In this document: positions 15,710 to 22,623 of the stretch, in pieces | Layout: each line of letters begins with the position of its first letter | Position numbering within the stretch: position 1 is the stretch's first letter | DNA from: CAXPZW01 sp964221845 | Lineage (GTDB): Bacteria; Bacteroidota; Bacteroidia; Flavobacteriales_D; Sanyastnellaceae | DNA length: 30,324 bases | Assembly (NCBI GenBank): GCA_964221845.1 | Contig: CAXPZW010000013.1 | Span: 1 to 30,324 of the forward strand | Reading direction: 5' to 3' | The notes under the pieces: generated by a model | Told to the model about the DNA's origin: nothing | Database searches by the model: none | The model's input: only the letters and a program-made list of their open reading frames with translations | Position numbers and translations under genes: made by a program

Positions 15710-17701
15710 ATGAGCGAGAACGATAAACTATTTGCTGGGCACCCCAAGGGACTGAGCACGCTGTTCTTTTCTGAGATGTGGGAGCGCTTCTGCTACTATG
15801 GCATGCGCACCCTGCTCACCCTGTATTTGGTAAAATCCCTGATGAAAGGCGACGCCGAGGCGAGCCTCATCTACGGTGCCTACACCGGTTTGGTGTACGC
15901 CGCCCCTGTATTGGGTGGTAAAATGGCGGACCGCTTCCTGGGTTACCGCTACGCCATTATGCTCGGTGCCATATTGATGGCCATCGGGGAGTTCCTGATT
16001 TTGGGTGGAACCGAAGAGTTCCTACTGCTCGGTATGGGCGCCATCATCATTGGTAATGGATACTTCAAAGCCAACATTTCCACCATCGTCGGAAAGCTCT
16101 ACAAGGACGGAGACGAGAAACGGGATTCCGGCTTTACTATTTTCTACATCGGTATCAACCTCGGTGCACTGGGCGCCACCACCATTGTGGCTTACATCGG
16201 CGAGGTATACGGCTTCCAATACGGCTTCGCACTCGCGGGACTTGGAATGCTGTTGGGACTCTTCATCTTCCAATTCGGCAAGAACAACTACGCGGCCTCT
16301 GACGGCCTGGAGGTGACCGAAGCTGGTAAGAAAAAGGTGCTCGGCCCATTGAACATGGTGCAAGTAATCACCGTAGCTTCCTTGCTGCTGATTCCCGTGT
16401 GCTACTTGTTGATCGCCAACAACGAAGTGCTCAACTACCTGTTCCTGGCCTTGTTCATTTACGTGGCTTACAGCTTGATTTCAGCCGGTTTCAAAGAAGG
16501 CAAACAATGGGGTGATCGCATGATTGCCCTCGTGATCTTCATCCTGATCAACGTAGTGTTCTGGGCATGCTTCGAGCAGGCAGGTACTTCACTGACCCTG
16601 TTTGCTGACCGTAACGTAAACCGCGAGATCTTCGGATGGGTGATGCCTGCGTCCATGACCCAGTTCTTCAACCCGTTCTTCATCATCGTCTTCGGATCGA
16701 TCTTCTCGTGGATGTGGATCAAGCTGACCAACATTGGCAAGAACCCCAGCATTCCCATGAAGTTTGCCCTGGGTATCCTTCAGTTGGGAATTGGTTTCTT
16801 GTTAACCCTGGTGGGATTGTCTATGCAATCGGATTTCCAAGTTCCACTGTTGGTGCTGGTGTTCCTGTATATGTTCCACACTACCGGTGAGTTGTTCCTC
16901 TCTCCTATTGGCCTTTCGATGGTAACCAAGCTTTCTCCTAAACACATGGCGGGTACCGCTATGGGTGGATGGTTCTTGAGCTTTGCGATTGCAAACTTGT
17001 TGGGTGGGCAGATTGCTACTCTTACAGGTGGAGGACACGGCAGTGATTCAAGCGACAGCGACAAATTCACAACCGAAACTACGGTTAAAGAAGCCATCAA
17101 AATGTTGGGAGATAATTCAATCAACCTTTCAGATTGGAAGCCATTGGCAGAAAGCGAAGGTGCCAACATTTCTTACGGTCACTATCTCGATGTTGCGGAC
17201 TGGGTTTATTTCCGTGACAACTATAACAATGGATCATTTGATGAATGGAAAGCCAATCGTCCTACCAATGACACCCTTACAGACCCTAAAGAATGGCTCA
17301 ATCCTCAAATGTGGAGAACACTGGGGGAACGGTATGCTTATCATTTGAAAGTGGACTCTGTGGTAAACAGCTTTGATGAGAACATCACTGATAACATTGC
17401 TTGGATGCTTGAAAACCATGGTAATGCTGGTCAAAACGAGAAGGCATTATCGCTCCTTACGCAGGACTCTCAACCAGATCTTAAATCATGGAATTATTTC
17501 CGAAGTGAGTTTACCAAACTGAGTGCTGCTGGTGCTTCCCTGAAAGACGCCTTTGCTCAACAACAGAAAGTGAGGCTTGAAAAAGGCCTCAACAAATACG
17601 TAGGCGTATTCTCAACCATTGGATATGTGCTGATCGCCATAGCCTTGTTGATCGCGCTTTTGAGCAAGCCATTGAACAAATTGATGCACGGGGTATCGTA
17701 A
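15710..17701 (+). CDS. Proton-dependent oligopeptide transporter (POT/PTR2 family) with large C-terminal hydrophilic insertion
   Basis: 663 residues, longer than the usual ~450-500. The N-terminus has the POT signature FSEMWERFCYYGMRTLLTLYL (E-x-x-E-R-F-x-Y-Y), used in proton coupling and peptide binding; GNGYFKANISTIVGKLY matches the second family signature. About 12-13 hydrophobic segments fill residues ~20-440. After GGQIATLTGGGHG (~444) a hydrophilic stretch of about 180 residues, Asn/Asp/Trp-rich, precedes a final membrane helix (~634-655, VFSTIGYVLIAIALLIALL). The inserted part is clearly AT-richer than the first half (for example 25 G+C in 17101-17160 against 37 in 15841-15900). It probably imports di- and tripeptides with protons across the inner membrane. 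Confidence 0.92.
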   Translation: MSENDKLFAGHPKGLSTLFFSEMWERFCYYGMRTLLTLYLVKSLMKGDAEASLIYGAYTGLVYAAPVLGGKMADRFLGYRYAIMLGAILMAIGEFLILGGTEEFLLLGMGAIIIGNGYFKANISTIVGKLYKDGDEKRDSGFTIFYIGINLGALGATTIVAYIGEVYGFQYGFALAGLGMLLGLFIFQFGKNNYAASDGLEVTEAGKKKVLGPLNMVQVITVASLLLIPVCYLLIANNEVLNYLFLALFIYVAYSLISAGFKEGKQWGDRMIALVIFILINVVFWACFEQAGTSLTLFADRNVNREIFGWVMPASMTQFFNPFFIIVFGSIFSWMWIKLTNIGKNPSIPMKFALGILQLGIGFLLTLVGLSMQSDFQVPLLVLVFLYMFHTTGELFLSPIGLSMVTKLSPKHMAGTAMGGWFLSFAIANLLGGQIATLTGGGHGSDSSDSDKFTTETTVKEAIKMLGDNSINLSDWKPLAESEGANISYGHYLDVADWVYFRDNYNNGSFDEWKANRPTNDTLTDPKEWLNPQMWRTLGERYAYHLKVDSVVNSFDENITDNIAWMLENHGNAGQNEKALSLLTQDSQPDLKSWNYFRSEFTKLSAAGASLKDAFAQQQKVRLEKGLNKYVGVFSTIGYVLIAIALLIALLSKPLNKLMHGVS

Positions 17702-17724
17702 TGCCCTTCCTATTTATCAGACAA

Positions 17725-17752
17725 AGGCGTCCCCCGTGGACGCCTTTTTTTT
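17725..17752 (+). terminator. Intrinsic terminator after the POT gene
   Basis: The stem AGGCGTCC (17725-17732) pairs with GGACGCCT (17738-17745) around a 5-nt loop. A run of eight T (17745-17752) follows. It sits 24 bases after the transporter stop. Confidence 0.9.
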
Positions 17753-17754
17753 GG

Positions 17755-17762
17755 CACCTTTG
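17755..17762 (+). promoter_or_regulatory. Candidate -7 element for the thioredoxin-like gene
   Basis: CACCTTTG differs from TAnnTTTG at one position and lies 37 bases before the ATG at 17800, directly after the upstream terminator. No matching -33 element is clear. Confidence 0.3.
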
Positions 17763-17799
17763 TTGACGTTAGCGATCCAAACCGCTTTCGCATCGCATT

Positions 17800-18393
17800 A
17801 TGAAACGACTTATTATTCTGTTCGCCCTGGCTGCTCCGCTTTTCTTACTGATTCAGGCTGCACCTTCATCGGGCGACACCTCCAACGAAACTGAGCTTGT
17901 GGCCGAAGAAGGCCCCATCCACTGGATGACCATGGAAGAAGCCCTGGCCGCCCAAAAGATGAACCCCAAAAAGATCATGATTGACGTCTACACCCAATGG
18001 TGTGGCCCCTGCAAAATGCTGGACAAGAACACCTTTCACCACGCCGAGGTGGTCAAGTACGTCAACGCCAACTACTACGCGGTCAAGTTCGACGCCGAGT
18101 CTCCAGACCCGGTGACCTACAAGGACAAGACCTACACCAATCCCGATTACGATCCCGCACGCAAGGGCCGCAACGGGGTGCACCAACTCACCCGTGCATT
18201 CGGCGTGAGCGCTTACCCAACCATCGTGTTCTTGGATGAGACGCAGAACATCATCGCCCCCATCCGCGGATACCAAGGGCCTCCTCAAATCGAACTCTAC
18301 CTCAAATTCTTCAACGAGGACAAGCACAAGACCATCAACACCCAACCCGCTTGGGAACAATACCGCGACAGTTTCGTGCCCAGCTGGAGCTAA
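17800..18393 (+). CDS. Exported thioredoxin-like protein
   Basis: 197 residues. Residues 1-20 form a signal peptide or anchor (LIILFALAAPLFLLIQA). A thioredoxin fold follows: the strand KKIMIDVYTQWCGPCKMLD holds the redox pair Cys68/Cys71, and a cis-Pro loop AYPTIVFLDE lies near residue 148. An insertion between them (~100-130, with DPARKGRNG) is typical of the secreted bacteroidete thioredoxin_7/DUF255-like proteins. It is inferred to act as a periplasmic thiol-disulfide oxidoreductase, possibly for cytochrome maturation or disulfide handling of exported proteins; no partner gene is adjacent. It has terminators on both sides, so it is probably monocistronic. Confidence 0.88.
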   Translation: MKRLIILFALAAPLFLLIQAAPSSGDTSNETELVAEEGPIHWMTMEEALAAQKMNPKKIMIDVYTQWCGPCKMLDKNTFHHAEVVKYVNANYYAVKFDAESPDPVTYKDKTYTNPDYDPARKGRNGVHQLTRAFGVSAYPTIVFLDETQNIIAPIRGYQGPPQIELYLKFFNEDKHKTINTQPAWEQYRDSFVPSWS

Positions 18394-18420
18394 CTCCACA
18401 GCACGTACCGCAATAGGATT

Positions 18421-18445
18421 AGGGGGATTGAACATCCCCCTTTTT
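18421..18445 (+). terminator. Intrinsic terminator after the thioredoxin-like gene
   Basis: AGGGGGAT (18421-18428) and ATCCCCCT (18434-18441) form an 8-bp stem with a 5-nt loop, followed by five T. Confidence 0.88.
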
Positions 18446-18506
18446 CGTGATGTTAAGGTTCTGAAAATGTGACGATCAGCGCTCAAAAAATGCGCCTTTT
18501 TGTCGC

Positions 18507-18514
18507 TATATTTG
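18507..18514 (+). promoter_or_regulatory. -7 promoter element of citrate synthase
   Basis: TATATTTG is a perfect match to TAnnTTTG, 41 bases before the ATG at 18556. It lies downstream of the in-frame GTG and ATG codons at 18469-18492, which argues against those as starts. A correctly spaced TTTG at -33 is not visible. Confidence 0.55.
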
Positions 18515-18555
18515 CGTGCCTTTTTATAAGGCAGACCCTAACATCCCAACCCACC

Positions 18556-19845
18556 ATGAGCGAGACTGCGCGCATCATTTTAGACGGACAAGAATACGAA
18601 CTGCCCATCATCACCGGATCTGAAGGTGAGAAAGCCATTGACATCAGCAAATTCCGCGGCGCCAGCGCCGGATTCATCACCATTGACCCGGGTTTCAAGA
18701 ACACCGGATCGTGCACGAGTGCCATCACCTTTTTGGACGGTGAAAAGGGCATCCTGCGCTACCGCGGATACCCCATTGAGCAACTCGCCGAGCAAGCCTC
18801 GTTCCTCGAGGTCGCTTACCTGCTGATCAACGGCGACCTGCCCAACGCCGCGCAACTCGACTACTTCCGCACCTCCATTGAGCACCACACCCTGGTGCAC
18901 GAGGACATGAAGCGCTTCTTCGAGGCATACCCTTCTGGTGCGCACCCTATGGGAATGCTGAGCGCGATGATCGCCTCACTCTCGACCTTCTACCCAGAGT
19001 CGCAGAACCCCAACCGTCCCATCCAGGACATCGAATTGACCATCCACCGCTTGATCGCCAAAATGGCGACTCTGAGCGCGATGACCTACAAGTTCACCAT
19101 GGGCCACCCGGTGACCTACCCGCTGAACAAACTCAGCTACACCGAAAACTGGCTCCACATGATGTTCGCCCTGCCTACTGAGGATTACGAGGTGAACCCA
19201 GTGGTGAACGACGCCCTCAACAAACTGCTCATCCTGCACGCCGATCACGAGCAAAACTGCTCAGCGAGCACCGTACGCATTGTGGGCTCTTCGCAAGCCA
19301 ACCTGTACTCGGCCATCTCTGCCGGTATCGCAGCACTGTGGGGTCCCCTCCACGGCGGCGCCAACCAGGCAGTGATCGAAATGCTCGAAACCATCCGCAA
19401 AGACGGCGGCGGCCTCCAGAAATGGGTGGACAAAGCCAAGGACAAGTCCGACAGCTTCCGCTTGATGGGCTTCGGTCACCGCGTTTACAAGAACTTCGAC
19501 CCGCGTGCCCGCATCATCAAGAAAGCGGCCGACGACGTGCTTGAAGCACTCGGCGTGGACGATCCGGTATTGGACATCGCCAAGCAACTCGAGGAAGTGG
19601 CCCTCAAAGACGAGTACTTCGTTCAACGCGGCCTCTACCCGAATGTGGACTTCTACAGCGGCATCATCTACCGCGCACTGGGCATCCCAACCGAGATGTT
19701 CACCGTGATGTTTGCCCTGGGCCGCCTGCCAGGCTGGATTGCCCAATGGAAAGAAATGATCGAGAACCGCGAGCCGATTGGTCGCCCACGTCAAATCTAC
19801 ACCGGCGCCAACGTGCGTGATTACGTGGACCTCTCGCAACGCTAA
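18556..19845 (+). CDS. gltA: Citrate synthase (type II, hexameric class)
   Basis: Starting at ATG 18556 (MSETARIILDGQEYELP) the protein has 429 residues, the normal length for the proteobacterial-like type II enzyme. A longer frame from 18469 would begin upstream of the -7 element and is rejected. The enzyme condenses acetyl-CoA and oxaloacetate to citrate in the TCA cycle. The catalytic residues are His266 in WGPLHGGAN, His308 in GFGHRVYKNFDPRA and Asp365 in NVDFYSGI; the HADHEQNCS block is also intact. It is followed by a terminator that runs up to the start of the next gene. Confidence 0.97.
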   Translation: MSETARIILDGQEYELPIITGSEGEKAIDISKFRGASAGFITIDPGFKNTGSCTSAITFLDGEKGILRYRGYPIEQLAEQASFLEVAYLLINGDLPNAAQLDYFRTSIEHHTLVHEDMKRFFEAYPSGAHPMGMLSAMIASLSTFYPESQNPNRPIQDIELTIHRLIAKMATLSAMTYKFTMGHPVTYPLNKLSYTENWLHMMFALPTEDYEVNPVVNDALNKLLILHADHEQNCSASTVRIVGSSQANLYSAISAGIAALWGPLHGGANQAVIEMLETIRKDGGGLQKWVDKAKDKSDSFRLMGFGHRVYKNFDPRARIIKKAADDVLEALGVDDPVLDIAKQLEEVALKDEYFVQRGLYPNVDFYSGIIYRALGIPTEMFTVMFALGRLPGWIAQWKEMIENREPIGRPRQIYTGANVRDYVDLSQR

Positions 19846-19863
19846 GTCAACCCCATTCCCAAC

Positions 19864-19892
19864 AGGCCCTGCACACGTGGGGCCTTTTTTTT
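19864..19892 (+). terminator. Intrinsic terminator between citrate synthase and the crotonase gene
   Basis: AGGCCC (19864-19869) pairs with GGGCCT (19880-19885) around a 10-nt loop, followed by eight T (19885-19892). The next ATG is only five bases later, at 19898. Confidence 0.8.
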
Positions 19893-19897
19893 ACCCC

Positions 19898-20665
19898 ATG
19901 GACGCTACCCAACAAGGACATGTAGAGGTATCGGTGCAGGACCGCATCGCCACCATTGAATTTGGTCATCCGCTGAGCAACTCGCTCCCTTCGGCCATCC
20001 TTTCCAAACTCGCCTCCACCATCAGCGAAACCGGCGCCCGCAAGGACGTACTGGTGATCATACTCAAATCCGCTGGAGAGCGTGCTTTTTGTGCTGGCGC
20101 TAGCTTTGATGAGCTCAGCAGCATCGAGGACTTGGATACCGGGAAGGAATTTTTCATGGGCTTTGCCCGCGTGATCTACGCTTGCCGCACCTGTGGCAAG
20201 CTCATCATTGGCCGTGTGCAAGGCAAGGCTGTTGGCGGCGGTGTTGGCGTGGCCAGCGCTGTTGATTACTGCTTGGCCACCAAGTATGCTGCGGTGAAGC
20301 TCTCTGAGCTCGCGGTGGGCATCGGCCCGTTTGTGGTAGGCCCTGCCGTGGAGCGCAAAGTGGGCACCTCGGCCATGAGCCAATTGGCCATCAACGCCAC
20401 CGAATGGCGCAGCGCCGAATGGGCTGCTGGTCATGGCCTCTACGCCGAAGTGCACGAAGACGCAGCCTCCATGGACGCAGCCATCGCCACCCTCGCTACC
20501 AAGCTCGCAGGCTCCAACCCTGAAGCACTTGCTGGACTCAAGAAGATCTTCTGGGAAGGCACCGAGCACTGGGCTACCCTGCTCAGCGAGCGCGCAGCCA
20601 TGAGCGGCCAATTGGTCCTCAGCGACTTCAGCAAAAACGCCATCGCAGCGTTCAAGAAAAAGTAA
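19898..20665 (+). CDS. Enoyl-CoA hydratase/isomerase (crotonase) family protein
   Basis: 255 residues from ATG 19898 (MDATQQGHVEVSVQ). The crotonase fold is recognised by the oxyanion-hole segment AGERAFCAGASFDEL, the second hole motif GKAVGGGVGVASAVDY (~110-125) and SELAVGIGPFVVGPAVE (Glu137). In classic hydratases the GGG-x-E motif carries the first catalytic Glu; here that position is Gly117, while the second Glu (in SEL) is kept. It may therefore be an isomerase-like or otherwise specialised acyl-CoA enzyme rather than a textbook hydratase. The substrate is unknown. Its start abuts the citrate-synthase terminator, so it may depend on read-through. It is convergent with the next gene (3-base gap). 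Confidence 0.88.
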   Translation: MDATQQGHVEVSVQDRIATIEFGHPLSNSLPSAILSKLASTISETGARKDVLVIILKSAGERAFCAGASFDELSSIEDLDTGKEFFMGFARVIYACRTCGKLIIGRVQGKAVGGGVGVASAVDYCLATKYAAVKLSELAVGIGPFVVGPAVERKVGTSAMSQLAINATEWRSAEWAAGHGLYAEVHEDAASMDAAIATLATKLAGSNPEALAGLKKIFWEGTEHWATLLSERAAMSGQLVLSDFSKNAIAAFKKK

Positions 20666-20668
20666 GGA

Positions 20669-21346
20669 TTACTCGATCGGTTCGGCTTCCACGCCGTAGT
20701 AGGTCGCGGCTTGCCACAGGCGTTCACGCTTGGGCTTGGCGAACAGTGTGCTGCCCGCTCCTAGCGTGATGCCCAATACCATTGACGCCGAGAATTCGTC
20801 TTGCGATACCGCGTACGAGGTCAAGCCTATTCCCCCCAAAAACGTGGCCCATTGGGCGATGGTCAACCACTTGTACTCGCGCAGCGCCATGGCCGACACA
20901 GGATACATGCCCGCATCTGCTTGGAGGTTGCGGTAGTTGGCCGTTTTGAGCGCGCCGTCCGGAGCCGTGTAATGGGTAAACGGAAGCGCCGCTTCGTTCG
21001 AGCGAATGCTGGCGCCCATTTGGATGATGGGATAGCTGGCCACTTCTTCTTCGGTCACCTCTGCATACAAGTCTAAGGAGCATTGCATGGTGCGGCGCAG
21101 AAGGCAGACCTCCTCTTCTGCGGGACGTTCGTTCATGAACCACAGAAAGCCGTTCCCGAACTCTTGTACTTCGGTCCAGAGGATTTCCGTGGAGTCCAGC
21201 ATCAAGTACGGGGTCTGCATCACCGGACGGTGCCAGGTCAACTGGTCGCCCAGCAACGTATCGCCACCCAAGAGAATCACTTGGTGGGTTTGGGCCTGGG
21301 CCACAGAGCCGCACAAGACGGCCATCACAAGAAGCAAACGGTTCAT
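20669..21346 (-). CDS. Exported protein of unknown function
   Basis: 225 residues with a Sec signal peptide (LLLVMAVLCGSVAQAQ). I do not recognise the family. The N-terminal half begins HQVILLGGDTLLGDQL, the style of a bacteroidete envelope protein that stores a default or state value. Two hydrophobic stretches near the end (~165-180, IAQWATFLGGIGLTSY; ~188-203, MVLGITLGAGSTLF) could be a membrane hairpin. Two cysteines (in EEEVCLLRRTMQC) could form a disulfide. It is the last of three minus-strand genes, 44 bases after the broken hydrolase. Nothing else points to a role. Confidence 0.7.
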   Translation of the reverse strand: MNRLLLVMAVLCGSVAQAQTHQVILLGGDTLLGDQLTWHRPVMQTPYLMLDSTEILWTEVQEFGNGFLWFMNERPAEEEVCLLRRTMQCSLDLYAEVTEEEVASYPIIQMGASIRSNEAALPFTHYTAPDGALKTANYRNLQADAGMYPVSAMALREYKWLTIAQWATFLGGIGLTSYAVSQDEFSASMVLGITLGAGSTLFAKPKRERLWQAATYYGVEAEPIE

Positions 21347-21390
21347 GGAAGGGGCGTTTGAACAAGTGTACTATCCCCAAGCCTGCAGGG

Positions 21391-22053
21391 TTACGGGCGC
21401 AGTTCAGAAAATGCGTGGTTGAGCAGCGCACTCAATTCGTCGGGATACTCAAAGGTGGTAAAATGCCCGTCGCCTTCAATCACATGGGCCTGGGCCTCAG
21501 CCCGTTTGGGTGGGAAGAGCTTGTCTTCAGAGCCCAGTATCTGGGTGTATGCCGCCGGTGGTTCTTGCCGGTCCCATTCCAACACCGCATTCACCGCGAA
21601 GTGCAAGAATTCCGGGCCGTAGCCTTCAAGCATTTCGTAGAATAGCGCGCGGTCCTCTTCGGTCTTGAAGCCCATGAAGACGTCTGCCAAGCGGTTGATG
21701 CGGAAGACGATCTTGGGGCCCAGCGCTTTGTGCAAGCGTGAGGCCCGGACGCGGTTGAGTAGTTGGGGAAACTCCCGGCGCGTGGCCGGAGCGCTAAGCA
21801 AATAGGTGTGTACCGGTGAGGTCAAATGCGCGAGCTCAACAGCCATCATGCCGCCCATGGAACTCCCGACAAGTACATGGGGCTCTTGAGGAGTTATGAA
21901 GCGGTCTACCAGTACATGTGCGTAATCGGTCAGGGTCTTGGCCTGTCAGGGCTGCGGCCAATCGATAAACACCGGTTCCACCCCCTCAATGGTCATTTTG
22001 GAGTACAACCGCCGGTCGGCGGCCATGCCGGGGAGGAAATAGGCCTTGATCAT
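21391..22053 (-). pseudogene. Alpha/beta hydrolase interrupted by one in-frame TGA
   Basis: Reading from ATG 22053 gives MIKAYFLPGMAADRRLYSKM and continues to codon 35 (DWPQP). There a TGA (complement of 21946-21948) stops it, and the same frame then resumes QAKTLTDYAHVL and stays open to 21391, 220 residues in all without the stop. The part after the stop contains the nucleophile elbow VLVGSSMGGMM (Ser65), GSEDKLFP with the acid region, and EGDGHFTTF with the catalytic His, so the family features are complete. Restarting at the internal ATG at 21858 would lose the nucleophile. It is most likely a recent nonsense pseudogene, but a sequencing error or read-through cannot be excluded. It lies directly after a truncated NADH dehydrogenase gene. 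Confidence 0.8.
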
Positions 22054-22060
22054 TCCACTG

Positions 22061-22324
22061 CTACAACTTCGGATTCGGCTTGAGGTTCAGGGGTAGGGCA
22101 GTTTGGATTGGCGGATGCATATTGACCATGGATTCGGGTTCCCAGCCGGCGGTGGCCACTTGGTACATCAGCGGTTGAAACGTGTGGTAGTTGTTGCGGT
22201 CAAACACCAACGTTTGGTACTGCCGAGAATCGAGCGTGCGGGCCAATTTGAGCCCGGCGAAACCGCAGCCGATGATCACGACGCGTTCTTGCTCTATGCG
22301 GGGAAGTGTGAGGGTTCCAGACAT
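22061..22324 (-). pseudogene. Truncated type-II NADH dehydrogenase (Ndh) N-terminal remnant
   Basis: From ATG 22324 (MSGTLTLPRIEQERVV) there are 87 codons. Residues ~14-72 match the FAD-binding start of NDH-2: VVIIGCGFAGLKLARTL is the Rossmann GxGxxG, followed by RNNYHTFQPLMYQVATAGWEPES. Intact enzymes continue for some 350 more residues with an NADH domain and a membrane-binding tail. Here the similarity ends abruptly and ~20 unrelated residues (with NLKPNPKL) lead to a stop at 22061, eight bases before the hydrolase start. This looks like a large internal/3' deletion. An intact copy elsewhere in the genome would explain tolerance. Confidence 0.8.
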
Positions 22325-22567
22325 TGCTGGGGTTTGCCTGTAAAGGTCGGGAGAATGGGGAGATTGGCGGAGACTTTTTGGGTGAAAAAGGGTGAAAATC
22401 TCACCTCTGTCCAACGCCCCTTTTTCCGATCCAGTTCCAAGCCCAGCACTTGGAAACGTGTCCATGAAGCTTCAAGCGATATGACTTGAATTCTACCTCA
22501 TTTTCAACATAACACCCCTTTTCCATCCACAAAACCATCAAAATGAGCCCATTGCACGCGCATCTAC

Positions 22568-22598
22568 TTGGAATCCCAAATCAATCTCCCTAGCTTCT
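22568..22598 (+). promoter_or_regulatory. Candidate promoter of the M43 protease gene
   Basis: TTG (22568-22570), a 20-base spacer, then TAGCTTCT (22591-22598), a partial match to TAnnTTTG, 26 bases before the ATG. The rest of the 299-bp divergent gap (22325-22623) shows no gene. Confidence 0.3.
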
Positions 22599-22623
22599 GA
22601 ACACCTTTATTAAAACGTGCTGT

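Noticed and set aside
18469..18555. 29-residue N-terminal extension of citrate synthase
   Set aside because: A perfect -7 promoter element lies inside it, and the protein from 18556 already has the full family length.
21946..21948. Selenocysteine at the in-frame TGA of the hydrolase
   Set aside because: The position is not a catalytic or redox site, no selenocysteine-insertion hairpin is evident just downstream, and no Sec machinery is seen in the window.
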